A stretch of 31,799 bases of DNA from JASHVB01 sp035535035 (GTDB lineage: Bacteria > Pseudomonadota > Alphaproteobacteria > Acetobacterales > Acetobacteraceae): NCBI GenBank assembly GCA_035535035.1, contig DATLQW010000201.1, forward strand, positions 1-31,799. The letters run 5' to 3'. The translations under genes and the position numbers were made by a program. Within the stretch, counting starts at the first letter, position 1, and the number at the start of each line of letters is the position of its first letter. Below the pieces are notes generated by a model that saw only the letters and a list, made by a program, of their open reading frames with translations, did not search any database and had not been told where the DNA came from. Shown here in pieces: positions 16,197 through 24,363 of the stretch.

Positions 16197-16877
16197 ATGC
16201 GCCGTCTGCTTGGGCCCGGCCTGATGACCGTCGTGATGCTCGCCGTGCTGCTCGGCCTCGGCACCTGGCAGGTGCGGCGGCTGCACTGGAAGGAAGCCAT
16301 CCTCGCGCGCATCGCCCAGGCGGAGGCCGCGCCGCCGATCCCGCTGCCCGCCGCGCCCCAGCCCTACACCAAGGTCGCCGTCACCGGGTATCTGCGCGCC
16401 GACCTGTCCGCCCAATATGGCGTCGCGGTGCGCGACACGCCGGCCGGACCGCAGTTGGGCACCTTCCTGGTGCAACCGCTGGAACGCCCGGGCGAGCCAC
16501 CACTGCTGGTCGAACGCGGCTGGGTGCCGCAACAACGCGCCGCGCCGATCGCCCAGCCATCAGGCCAGACCACCATCGCCGGATACATCCACGGGCCCGA
16601 ATCCCCCGGCCTGTTCAGCGCCAGGGACGATCCCGCCGAGCGCATCTTCTACACGCTGGATCCCGCCGCCATCGGTGCGTCGCTGGAATTGCCGCACGTC
16701 GCGCCATACATCCTGGTGGCGCTGGGCCCCGCGCCGCCGGAACTCTGGCCGGACCCCGCGAAGCATTTGCCGCGACCGCCGAACAACCATCTGGCCTATG
16801 CCGTCACCTGGTATGGCCTCGCGCTGGCACTCGTGGTGATCTTCCTTGTCTGGGCCCGAGGGACACTGCGCGCATGA
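16197..16877 (+). CDS. SURF1-family oxidase assembly factor
   Basis: 226 residues. SURF1 proteins help insert haem A into subunit I of aa3 oxidases. The layout is the family's: an N-terminal helix (GLMTVVMLAVLLGLGTWQV) ending in the GxWQxxR signature (GTWQVRRLHWK), a periplasmic domain with VTGYLRAD, GTFLVQPLE, LLVERGWVP and the NNHLAYAVTWYGLA motif, and a C-terminal helix (ALALVVIFLVWARG). It closes the cta gene series. Its stop overlaps the next gene's start by 4 bases. Confidence 0.93.
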   Translation: MRRLLGPGLMTVVMLAVLLGLGTWQVRRLHWKEAILARIAQAEAAPPIPLPAAPQPYTKVAVTGYLRADLSAQYGVAVRDTPAGPQLGTFLVQPLERPGEPPLLVERGWVPQQRAAPIAQPSGQTTIAGYIHGPESPGLFSARDDPAERIFYTLDPAAIGASLELPHVAPYILVALGPAPPELWPDPAKHLPRPPNNHLAYAVTWYGLALALVVIFLVWARGTLRA

Positions 16878-18364
16878 CCGATTACGACCGGCTGACCGCC
16901 CGCTTCACCCGCATCGCCACGCTCGGTGAGGCGTCGTCCGTGCTCGGCTGGGACGCCGCCACGATGATGCCGCCAGGCGGTGGCGCCGCGCGCGGCGACC
17001 AACTCGCCGTGCTCGCCGGTTTGGCGCATTCGCTGTTGAGTGCAGCGGAATTGGGCGACGAGCTCGCTGCGGCGGAAGCCGCCGGCGAGCCGCGCGATCC
17101 GTGGCGCGCCGCCAATCTGCGGCTGATGCGCCATGCCTATGTCCGGGCGACCGCGCTGCCGCGCGACCTGGTGGAGGCGCAGGCGCGCGCGAATTCCGCC
17201 TGCGAGAAGGTGTGGCGCGAGGCGCGGCGCGCAGCGGATTTCGCCCGCGTGTGCAAGCCATTGGACGAAGTCGTGCGCCTGGTGCGCGAGGCCGCGGCGG
17301 CGTTGGCGCCGGCGTTGGGGTTGTCGCCCTACGATGCGTTGATGGATGGCTTTCAGCCCGGCCTGCGCGCCGCCGACGTAGTGCCGGTGTTCGCCGATTA
17401 TGAACGCTTCCTGCGTCGCGCGCTGCCGCTGGCGGAGGAGCGCCAGGCGCGCCAGCCCGCGCCTGTGCGTCCGCAGGGCCCGTTTCCGGTCGCCGCGCAG
17501 GAAGCGTTGTGCCGCCGATTGTCCGAACGGCTGGGCCTCGATTTCAACCACGCGCGGCTGGACCGGTCGGCGCATCCGTTCTCCGGCGGCACGCGCACCG
17601 ACGTGCGCATCACCACGCGCTACGACGAGGCGGACTTCGCCCCCGCGGTGCTGGCGGTGGTGCACGAAACCGGACACGCGCTGTACGAGCGCGGCCTGCC
17701 GCCGGCGTTCGATCGCCAGCCGGTCGGCGAGGCCGCCGGCATGGCAACGCACGAAAGCCAGTCGCTGATTGTGGAAATGCAGGCGTGTCGCACCGACGGG
17801 TTCCTGTCCTGGCTCGGCCCCGAGCTGCACGCCACGTTCGGCGGCGATGCGGCGCCCTACCAGCCGGCGAACCTGGCGCGGCTGTGGCGGCGCGTCGAAC
17901 GCGGCTTTATCCGTGTCGATGCCGACGAGATGACCTATCCCGCGCATGTCATCCTGCGGTTTCGTCTGGAGCAAGCGATGGTGGCCGGCGAGCTCGCGGT
18001 GGCCAATCTGCCCGCGGCGTGGAACGAAGGCTTTTCCGAGCTGCTCGGCATGCAGCCGCCGGACGATTCGCGCGGCTGCCTGCAGGACATTCATTGGTAC
18101 GACGGCGCGTTCGGCTATTTCCCCAGCTACACGCTGGGTGCGATGGCCGCCGCGCAACTGATGGCGGCGGCGCGGCGGGAGGTCGCCGGGATCGATGCGG
18201 CGCTAGGCCGCGGCAATCTGTCGCCCTTGCTCGGCTGGCTGCGCCTCAGGGTGCACGGCCAGGGCAGTCTTCTCGGATTCGACGATCTGCTGCGCGCGGC
18301 AACCGGCAAGCCGCTCGATCCGAGGGATTTCGAAGCGCATCTGACGGCACGGTACTTGAGTTAG
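16874..18364 (+). CDS. M32-family metallocarboxypeptidase
   Basis: 496 residues, the usual length for thermostable carboxypeptidase 1 / M32 enzymes, cytosolic metal-dependent exopeptidases that remove C-terminal residues. The active site is visible: H264-E-T-G-H268 in VVHETGHALYERGLP, with the third ligand E294 in THESQS. Other family blocks are ASSVLGWDAATMMPPGG at the start and GCLQDIHWYDGAFGYFPSY near the end. It starts at the ATG at 16874, overlapping the SURF1 stop (ATGA), so it is coupled to the oxidase operon although no functional link is known. Confidence 0.93.
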   Translation: MTDYDRLTARFTRIATLGEASSVLGWDAATMMPPGGGAARGDQLAVLAGLAHSLLSAAELGDELAAAEAAGEPRDPWRAANLRLMRHAYVRATALPRDLVEAQARANSACEKVWREARRAADFARVCKPLDEVVRLVREAAAALAPALGLSPYDALMDGFQPGLRAADVVPVFADYERFLRRALPLAEERQARQPAPVRPQGPFPVAAQEALCRRLSERLGLDFNHARLDRSAHPFSGGTRTDVRITTRYDEADFAPAVLAVVHETGHALYERGLPPAFDRQPVGEAAGMATHESQSLIVEMQACRTDGFLSWLGPELHATFGGDAAPYQPANLARLWRRVERGFIRVDADEMTYPAHVILRFRLEQAMVAGELAVANLPAAWNEGFSELLGMQPPDDSRGCLQDIHWYDGAFGYFPSYTLGAMAAAQLMAAARREVAGIDAALGRGNLSPLLGWLRLRVHGQGSLLGFDDLLRAATGKPLDPRDFEAHLTARYLS

Positions 18365-18554
18365 GCGACGCCCAACAATTACCGTTTCAGGATGGAACCC
18401 CGAACAGGCCACGCGATCGTGGTCCGCGCGTGGACCGTCGCCCACGAACCTGGTGGCGGATTCGTTGATCGTGTGCGGTCAGCTCGCGCAGCAGGCCAGA
18501 ACGTGCCGCGGCATTGCAAGCAAGAGGTTCCTAGAGTACTTAGTAGAATTTCAC
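18365..18554. other. Short intergenic stretch downstream of M32 gene
   Basis: No reading frame or RNA gene was recognised between the M32 stop and the 3' end of the intron remnant. It probably includes the old 3' exon flank of the group II intron, which ends near 18555. Confidence 0.4.
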
Positions 18555-18850
18555 AGTAGAGTCGAGGAGAGGCGCGGTATCGCTTGCACGACCCGTTGCC
18601 CCTCCACGCTCATCAAACCGGACGTGCGGATTTCCGCATCCGGCTTTCCGACTGGCTTCATGACATACGCACGACATGGCGTCTTTCCGCCGCAGGTGTC
18701 GCAGCCTCGGCACACCACGCTCGCCGAACACCGCTTCCATGCTGAACGGCCCGATGCTTCGCGGCGGCATCTTATGACGCCGGACCAGGAAGGTCCGCAC
18801 ACGGTCATACAAATGGGTGAGGGGCTGGACAGGGAACAGGTGGCCGCGAA
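18555..18850 (-). mobile_element. 3' remnant of a group II intron (end of maturase frame, domains V and VI)
   Basis: On the minus strand, after the end of a maturase-like frame, bases 18645-18613 read AGCCGGATGCGGAAATCCGC then ACGTCCGGTTTGA. This is the classic bacterial domain V hairpin with the AGC triad, though one G appears to be missing next to the tetraloop compared with the common form. Next (18610-18558) comes a stem that can serve as domain VI, ending CTCGACTCTACTG, similar to intron 3' ends of this class. Upstream maturase sequence covers only the C-terminal end. The 5' half of the intron and the reverse transcriptase core are absent, so it cannot splice or move by itself. Confidence 0.75.
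18690..18840 (-). pseudogene. C-terminal fragment of a group II intron reverse transcriptase/maturase
   Basis: The frame reads FPVQPLTHLYDRVRTFLVRR, then HKMPPRSIGPFSMEAVFGER and GVPRLRHL. This matches the end of the maturase (X) and DNA-binding region, where L-x-x-R-x-K-x-x-x-R and F-S-x-x-x-V-F-x-E-L-G-V are usual. Nothing of the reverse-transcriptase fingers/palm, including the YADD motif, is visible upstream. The fragment is followed at the expected distance by domain V, which supports its identity. Confidence 0.65.
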
Positions 18851-19297
18851 TGCCGCGCCCGGCCCGAGCTACGGCAAGACCACCATGAACGCGAGCCATG
18901 CAGGAAGTTGCAGCCAGGCAACGGTGCCTGCGGCGGCAACCCGGCATTTGACCCATCCGGAAGCTGCCCTTGCGATGGTCGGGATGCGGCCGGCAGCACC
19001 AGGATTGCGGGCCTTGGCTCGTTGTCGCGGCTCCGCCGGCAGGCGGTGGCAAGTGCCGCGGCCGATGTGGCCCGCCACGACTACGACGCCGATCATTTCT
19101 ATTCCTTCATTATTGCCATAGCGCGATGTCCGGCAGCACCATCGCGGATGGCGGGCAACCTGTCACCCTCGAACAGGGCATCAGGCGTGGCGCCCGAAAC
19201 TGCCGGCAACGCGACCCGGGCCGGCGCCGGCCGACACCGCGCCGCGCGTTATTCCGTAACGCCATCGGGCGAGCGGGCCCGCCCGCGGCAGCCGCGG
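18851..19297. other. Gene-free stretch upstream of intron remnant
   Basis: Open frames here have no recognisable family features. A perfect 14-base palindrome, GGCCGGCGCCGGCC, lies at 19219-19232, downstream of the uracil-DNA glycosylase gene. It could be a transcription end signal, but it lacks a U-run. The remainder may be decayed intron or flank. Confidence 0.35.
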
Positions 19298-19876
19298 TCA
19301 CCCCAACGCATCCCCGACCGCCTGCCGCAACGCCGGCAGCACGTCCGCGCCGAACCATGGGTTTCTCCGTTCCCATGCCGTGGTCCGCCAGGACGGATGC
19401 GGCAGCGGAAAATACGCCGGCAAATACGCGCGGAACGCTCGCACCCGTTCGGTCATCGTGCCCGGCCCCAGCGTGTGCGTCAGCGCATGCATCCCAACCA
19501 GCAGCGTCAGCCGGATCGCCGGCATCGCGGCCACCAGCCGATCGCGCCACAACGGCGCGCATTCCGGGCGCGGCGGCGCGTCGCCGCCATGCGGCAGGCG
19601 GCCGGGGTAGCACAACCCCATCGGCACGATGGCGATGCGCGCCTCGTCGTAGAAAACGTCGCGCTCCATCCCCAGCCACCGGCGCAGCCGGTCGCCCGAC
19701 GGATCGTTCCACGGCACCCCCGTCACATGCACCTTGGTCCCGGGCGCCTGGCCGACGATCAGCAGCGTCGCGGTGGCGGAGGCACGGAATACCGGGCGTG
19801 GCCCCAACGGAAGAAAACCGGAGCAAACGCGGCAGGCGCGTGCCGCGGCGGCAACCTCTGCCAGTGCCTCAGCCAA
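19298..19876 (-). CDS. Uracil-DNA glycosylase family protein (Fe-S type)
   Basis: 192 residues from a TTG at 19876. Such enzymes excise uracil from DNA. Motif 1 is GQAPG (residues 42-46), followed by TGVPWNDPSGDRLRRWLG; the C-terminal motif is HPSWRTTAWERRNPWF. Four cysteines fit the [4Fe-4S] pattern of family 4-like enzymes: C15 and C18 (ACRVCSG), then two separated by 16 residues (the first in GLCYPGRLP, the second in PECAPLW). The upstream frame runs into the cysC part and looks antisense-like, so the TTG preceded by GGGGGA is the best start. It overlaps the cysN/C stop by 8 bases. Confidence 0.82.
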   Translation of the reverse strand: MAEALAEVAAAARACRVCSGFLPLGPRPVFRASATATLLIVGQAPGTKVHVTGVPWNDPSGDRLRRWLGMERDVFYDEARIAIVPMGLCYPGRLPHGGDAPPRPECAPLWRDRLVAAMPAIRLTLLVGMHALTHTLGPGTMTERVRAFRAYLPAYFPLPHPSWRTTAWERRNPWFGADVLPALRQAVGDALG

Positions 19877-21710
19877 CGATCCCCCGCCGCCGCAGTTCCT
19901 GCACCACCTGCTCGGCCAGCGCTTCGGGCGCCAGTTCCAGCGTGCGCAGCCGGATTTCCGGATCTTGCGGCGGCTCATATGGCGCATCCACGCCGGTGAA
20001 GTTGCGCAACTGCCCGGCATCCGCCCGGCGATACAGCCCCTTCGGATCGCGCCTGCGGCATTCGTCCACCGGCGTATCGACGAAGATCTCGACGAACTCG
20101 TCCGCCTCCACCGCCTCGCGCGCCAGCATCCGTTCGGCGCGATAGGGGGAAATGAACGACACCAGAACGATCAGCCCGGCATCGACGAACAGCTTCGCCA
20201 CCTCGGCCACACGGCGGATATTTTCCACGCGGTCGGCCTCGGCGAATCCCAGGTCGCGGTTCAGCCCGTGCCGCACGTTGTCGCCGTCCAGGATCATGGT
20301 GTGGCGGCCCACGGCGTGCAGCCGCTTCTCCACCAGGTTGGCGATGGTGGATTTGCCCGCCCCCGACAGCCCGGTGAACCATAGCACCGACGGCTTCTGC
20401 CCGTTCAGCAGCGCGCGCGCCGCCTTGTCCACGTCGAGCTGGTGCCAATAGACGTTCTCGCGCGCCCCGCGCACCGCGGTCACCATGCCGGCGCCGACGG
20501 TGTTGCGGGTCAGCCGGTCCACCAGGATGAACCCGCCCAGCTCGCGGCTGTCGTTGTAGGGCTCGCAGGCCACCGGGTGCGACAGCGAGATCGCCACCCG
20601 GCCGATCTCGTTCATGTGCAGCTCGCGCACCGGTACTTCGCCCAGGGTATCGATGTCGAGCCGGCTGGTGATGTCGGTAATCGTGCCGACGACGCTCTGC
20701 GTGCCCAGCATCACCTGGTAGGCCCGGCCGCGGAACAGCGACGTGTCGTCCATCCACACCACGCGCGCGTCGAGGTGCTCGGCAAGCTGCGGCGGCGGCG
20801 CGGCGGCCAGCACGTCGCCGCGCGAGACGTCGATCTCGCGGTCCAGCACCAGCGTCACCGGATCGCCGTGATGCGCGACCTCCAGCTCGCCGTCCATGGT
20901 GACGATGCGCGCAACCTTCGCCTCGACCCGCGACGTCGCGTTCACCACCGCGTCGCCGGGACGCAGCGTGCCGGCGGCGACGGTGCCGGCATAGCCGCGG
21001 AAACTGTCGTCCGGCCGGTTGACGATCTGCACCGGCATGCGGAATGGCCGCGCCAGCCCGTCATGCCCCGGTTCGGCGCTTTCCAGCGCGGCGAGCAGAC
21101 TGGTGCCCTGGTACCACGGCATGCGGGTGCTGCATGCGGTGACGTTGTCGCCGTCGCGCGCGCAGACCGGGATCGCGGTCACCGCCAGCGCGTGCAGATG
21201 GCCGAGCATGGCGTGGAATTCGGCGACGATGCGCTCGAACACCGCCTGGTCGAAGCCGGCCAGGTCCATCTTGTTCACCGCCAGCACCACGTCGCGGATG
21301 CCGAGCAGGGAGGCGATGGCGGCGTGGCGGCGGGTCTGGTCGAGCACCCCCTTGCGCGCGTCGATCAGCACGATCGCCAGATCCGAGTTGGACGCACCGG
21401 TGACCATGTTGCGGGTGTATTGTTGGTGGCCCGGCGCGTCGGCCAGGATGAAGCGGCGGCGCGGGGTCTCGAAATAGCGGTAGGCGACGTCGATGGTGAT
21501 GCCCTGGTCGCGCTCGGCGGCCAGGCCATCGACCAGCAGCGCGTAGTCGATGCCGCCTTCCACCGTGCCGAAGCGGCGGGAGTCGCGCTCCAGCACGGTC
21601 ATCACGTCGTCCGGGATGGTGCCGCATTCGAACAGCAGGCGGCCGATCAGGGTCGATTTGCCGTCGTCCACGCTGCCGCAGGCCAGCACGCGCAACAGGG
21701 AGTCGGGCAT
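19869..21710 (-). CDS. cysNC: Bifunctional sulfate adenylyltransferase subunit 1 / APS kinase (CysN-CysC fusion)
   Basis: 613 residues. The N-terminal part is the CysN GTPase: P-loop GSVDDGKST (12-20), ERDQGITIDVAYRYF, DAPGHQQYTRNM, and NKMD. It drives formation of adenylylsulfate (APS) with CysD. The C-terminal part from about residue 440 is APS kinase (CysC): P-loop GLSGAGKST (447-455), LDGDNVRHGLNRDLGF, and a DTPVDECRRRDPKGLYRRA segment (given here as DTPVDECRRRDPKGLY). It makes PAPS. Fusions of this NodQ type are common in alphaproteobacteria. The ATG at 21710 overlaps the cysD stop by one base. Confidence 0.95.
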   Translation of the reverse strand: MPDSLLRVLACGSVDDGKSTLIGRLLFECGTIPDDVMTVLERDSRRFGTVEGGIDYALLVDGLAAERDQGITIDVAYRYFETPRRRFILADAPGHQQYTRNMVTGASNSDLAIVLIDARKGVLDQTRRHAAIASLLGIRDVVLAVNKMDLAGFDQAVFERIVAEFHAMLGHLHALAVTAIPVCARDGDNVTACSTRMPWYQGTSLLAALESAEPGHDGLARPFRMPVQIVNRPDDSFRGYAGTVAAGTLRPGDAVVNATSRVEAKVARIVTMDGELEVAHHGDPVTLVLDREIDVSRGDVLAAAPPPQLAEHLDARVVWMDDTSLFRGRAYQVMLGTQSVVGTITDITSRLDIDTLGEVPVRELHMNEIGRVAISLSHPVACEPYNDSRELGGFILVDRLTRNTVGAGMVTAVRGARENVYWHQLDVDKAARALLNGQKPSVLWFTGLSGAGKSTIANLVEKRLHAVGRHTMILDGDNVRHGLNRDLGFAEADRVENIRRVAEVAKLFVDAGLIVLVSFISPYRAERMLAREAVEADEFVEIFVDTPVDECRRRDPKGLYRRADAGQLRNFTGVDAPYEPPQDPEIRLRTLELAPEALAEQVVQELRRRGIVG

Positions 21711-22612
21711 CAGAAATATCCCTCGCGCTTCTTCTTTTCCATCGAGGCGTCCTGGTCCTGGTCGATCAGCCGCCCGGCGCGCTCCGACACGCGGGTGGTG
21801 CGCATTTCGGCGACGATGTCTTCCAGCGTGGCGGCCTGGGATTCGATGGCGGCGGACAGCGGGTAGCAGCCCAGCGAGCGGAACCGCACCACGCGGTTCA
21901 CCGGTGCTTCCCCCGCTTCGAAGCGCATGCGCTCGTCGTCCACCACGATCAACGCGCCGTCGCGCAGCACGGTCGGGCGTTCGGCCGCGAAATACAGCGG
22001 CACGACGTCGATCGCCTCGGCCAGGATGTAGGTCCACACGTCGAGTTCGGTCCAGTTGGACAGCGGGAACGCCCGCAGCGTCTCGCCGGGCGCGAGGTTG
22101 CCGTTGTACAGGTGCCAGAGTTCCGGCCGCTGGCGCTTCGGCTCCCAGGTGTGGCCGGGGCCGCGCACCGAAAACACCCGCTCCTTGGCGCGGGAGCGTT
22201 CCTCGTCGCGCCGCGCGCCGCCGATGGCGATGTCGTAGCGGCCCTCGGTCAGCGCTTGCTTCAGCGCGTCGGTCTTCATGATCTCCGTGTAGCTGCTGCC
22301 GTGGTCGAACGGGTTGATGTTCTGCCGCAGGCCGTCGGGATTGGTGTGCACGATCAGGTCCAGCCCGAACCGCCGCACCATCGCGTCGCGATGGCGGATC
22401 ATGGCGCGGAACTTCCAGGTCGTGTCGATGTGCAGCAGCGGGAAAGGCAGCCGGCCAGGGAAGCACGCCTTGCGCGCCAGGTGCAGCAGCACCGACGAGT
22501 CCTTGCCGATCGAGTACAGCAGCACCGGATGCGCCGCCTGCGCCGCCACTTCACGCAGGATGTGGATGCTCTCGGCCTCGAGCGCCTTCAGATGCGCGGG
22601 CAGCGTGGTCAT
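21710..22612 (-). CDS. cysD: Sulfate adenylyltransferase subunit 2
   Basis: 300 residues of the PAPS-reductase-like PP-loop superfamily. It catalyses ATP + sulfate to APS with the CysN GTPase. The PP-loop SIGKDSS is at residues 34-40. Other family signatures are PFPLLHIDTTWKF, GGARRDEERSRAKERVFS and FPLSNWTELDVWTYI. Length is standard (about 300). The start at 22612 has only a weak binding site. It is followed directly by the cysN/C gene, and preceded by a sulfotransferase gene on the same strand. Confidence 0.96.
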   Translation of the reverse strand: MTTLPAHLKALEAESIHILREVAAQAAHPVLLYSIGKDSSVLLHLARKACFPGRLPFPLLHIDTTWKFRAMIRHRDAMVRRFGLDLIVHTNPDGLRQNINPFDHGSSYTEIMKTDALKQALTEGRYDIAIGGARRDEERSRAKERVFSVRGPGHTWEPKRQRPELWHLYNGNLAPGETLRAFPLSNWTELDVWTYILAEAIDVVPLYFAAERPTVLRDGALIVVDDERMRFEAGEAPVNRVVRFRSLGCYPLSAAIESQAATLEDIVAEMRTTRVSERAGRLIDQDQDASMEKKKREGYF

Positions 22613-22679
22613 CGCAGGGTTCCGTTGGGGTCAGCCGTAAGGTCGGGCATGATTGGTTCCGTAGTAGTGCGTTGAATTT

Positions 22680-22740
22680 GCTCCCCCTCCCCTTGAGGGC
22701 TTGAGCCGCGAAGCGGATCAAGGTTGGGGGGAGGGGGAGC
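22680..22740. repeat. GC-rich intergenic palindrome (repeat family copy 4)
   Basis: GCTCCCCCTCCCC at 22680 pairs with GGGGGGAGGGGGAGC ending at 22740, over an inner loop that itself contains a smaller stem (GCTTGAGCCGCG / CGGATCAAGG region). It lies between the sulfotransferase stop and the cysD start and belongs to the same dispersed family as the copies at 1217 and 16085. Confidence 0.75.
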
Positions 22741-22748
22741 AAACGTAC

Positions 22749-23747
22749 TCAGATCTCCAGTTCCGGGCAGAGCGGCGCCAGCGAGGTCTCCCGCACGACC
22801 GCCTGGATACGCCGCTGGTCTTCCGGCTTCAGCTCCTCGCGCCAGCGATTCATCGCCGCCTGGGTGTTCTTGAACACCTGATAATACCGGTCGCGGCCGT
22901 TGAACGTGGTGCTGCGGCGGACGAAATCCTCGGTCTGGCGGTTCCAGTCCAGCCCGGCGAAGGCGAACAGCGCGCGGGCTTCAACCAGCGGGGAGTCGCA
23001 CAGGGCGTGGTAGCGCAGCACCTTCACCCCGTCGATGCCGGCCAGGTCGTCGATCGCCTTCTCGTTCAGGATCGCCCAGTTCCAGGCGAATTGCTCCACC
23101 GACGGCAGCGCCGCGAATCGCTCGGGCGTCAGGCCGTAGCGCCGCGCCTGTTCGGTGGTAAGCAATTCCTGGACCGGAACCTCCACCTCGAACTTGCCCA
23201 GGGCGGCCCCGCGCAGCATGGATGCGACCTGGCCCCAGGGGTCGCGCAGGATGAAAATGGTCTTCATGCCGGGCATCGCCTCGGCGAACAGCCGGGCGCG
23301 TCCGCGCGAGCTGACCGATTTCAGCACCAGCCGCAATGCGGGATAGGCCGCCACATCGAACAGGTCGGGGATCGGCACGCCGCGTACCAGGCGCCGGGCA
23401 CCGGGCACCTGCTCGATCGCGCGCAGGCCGTAGATCATGCCCGCGCGAAGCTGGGCGGCCACCGCGCCATGGTGCCGCTTGGGGAAGATCGGCAACGACC
23501 CCGCGGTCTTCAGCGTCGCGGTATCGAACAGCCGGCGCAGGTAGTCGCGGGCCGCGTCGCGATAGGCCGGCACCTGTTCGGGTGGGCACATCCACGGCAG
23601 GTCATAGTCGCGCAGCACCGTATCCGGTTCGTGCCGGTACAGCACTTCGGGATGGCTGTCGAAAATCTTGGCGAGCCAGGACGTGCCCGAGCGCGGTGCT
23701 CCCAGGACCAGGATCACCCTGTCGGCGGAAATCTCGGAGGGTCTCAT
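22749..23747 (-). CDS. PAPS-dependent sulfotransferase
   Basis: 332 residues. The 5'-phosphosulfate-binding loop is GAPRSGTSWLAKIFDSHP (16-33). The 3'-phosphate-binding segment is FILRDPWGQVASML (165-178). W/Y-rich and acidic segments follow, as in the Sulfotransfer_1/3 family. It transfers sulfate from PAPS to an unknown acceptor, perhaps a glycan or lipid. Being just upstream of cysD and cysN/C on the same strand, it probably shares a transcript with the PAPS-making enzymes. The substrate cannot be told from sequence. Confidence 0.9.
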   Translation of the reverse strand: MRPSEISADRVILVLGAPRSGTSWLAKIFDSHPEVLYRHEPDTVLRDYDLPWMCPPEQVPAYRDAARDYLRRLFDTATLKTAGSLPIFPKRHHGAVAAQLRAGMIYGLRAIEQVPGARRLVRGVPIPDLFDVAAYPALRLVLKSVSSRGRARLFAEAMPGMKTIFILRDPWGQVASMLRGAALGKFEVEVPVQELLTTEQARRYGLTPERFAALPSVEQFAWNWAILNEKAIDDLAGIDGVKVLRYHALCDSPLVEARALFAFAGLDWNRQTEDFVRRSTTFNGRDRYYQVFKNTQAAMNRWREELKPEDQRRIQAVVRETSLAPLCPELEI

Positions 23748-24024
23748 CGAGGTGCGGTTCAGAATCCTGGGCTCGGGCCAGCGCGCAGCTTACTGCCTGC
23801 GGCGCGGCCGGGAATAGCAAAAGCAGCCTGTGGCGCGACACTGTCCTGCCGCGCCCCCGCAAAATAGCTGCTCGGCCGGCCCTGGCATAGCGGAATTCCC
23901 GCAACTGACGGAAGGGGGCACCACCGCCGTCCTCCCCGCGACAGCGCAGCCTGAGTCATCGCTTTCGCCGGGATGACGCCTAACCTCGGCCGGTGTCGCC
24001 GGGTTCCGGGCGGCGCCGCCGGTC

Positions 24025-24321
24025 TCAGGCCGCGAGCGGATGCACCCGCGCGGCGATTTCCGCGCCATGCTCGGCCTCGGCCATCGCCAGGTCATAGGCG
24101 GTCTGCAGGCCCAGCCAGAATTGCGGGCTGGTGCGGAAGCAGCGCGCCAGCCGCAGCGCGAGATCGGAGGTGACCGGCTGCTGGTCGGCGATCAGCGGCG
24201 CGATGCGGCCGGGCGCCACGTCCAGCGCGCAGGCCAGCCCGGCCGCGTCCAGCCGCAACGGCTCCATGTATTCCTCACGCAGCACCCGCCCCGGATGCAT
24301 GCGGCGACTCGAGCTTGCCAT
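24025..24321 (-). CDS. higA: HigA-family antitoxin, apparently without its toxin
   Basis: 98 residues from the ATG at 24321. The fold is the HigA helix-turn-helix antitoxin: MHPGRVLREEYMEPLRLDAA, then LACALDVAPGRIAPLI, TSDLALRLARCFRTSPQFWL and LQTAYDLAMAEAEHG. In HigBA systems the toxin gene (HigB, RelE-like) usually lies just upstream. Here the upstream side is a 12-base repeat array and the divergent glycosyltransferase gene, and no HigB-like frame is seen on either side. A later start (24300) is possible. Upstream in-frame residues (arginine/methionine repeats) come from the repeat array and are not coding. Confidence 0.85.
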   Translation of the reverse strand: MASSSRRMHPGRVLREEYMEPLRLDAAGLACALDVAPGRIAPLIADQQPVTSDLALRLARCFRTSPQFWLGLQTAYDLAMAEAEHGAEIAARVHPLAA

Positions 24322-24363
24322 GCGGCACCTGTCCAGAAGGATGCTCTCCCGTACGTGCGGACC

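Noticed and set aside
10571..16312. Long minus-strand open frames across the cta operon (10571-12322, 12452-13720, 14776-16179)
   Set aside because: Antisense to oxidase genes with intact catalytic residues; no recognisable motifs.
18470..18540. Possible tRNA-like sequence after the M32 gene
   Set aside because: No cloverleaf with a T-loop GTTCRA motif and acceptor stem could be built on either strand.
18453..19121. Plus-strand 222-residue open frame
   Set aside because: It runs antisense through group II intron domains V/VI and the maturase fragment and shows no family features.
24040..24363. Longer N-terminus for the glycosyltransferase
   Set aside because: It would overlap higA in antisense, and the residues look like a shadow of that gene.
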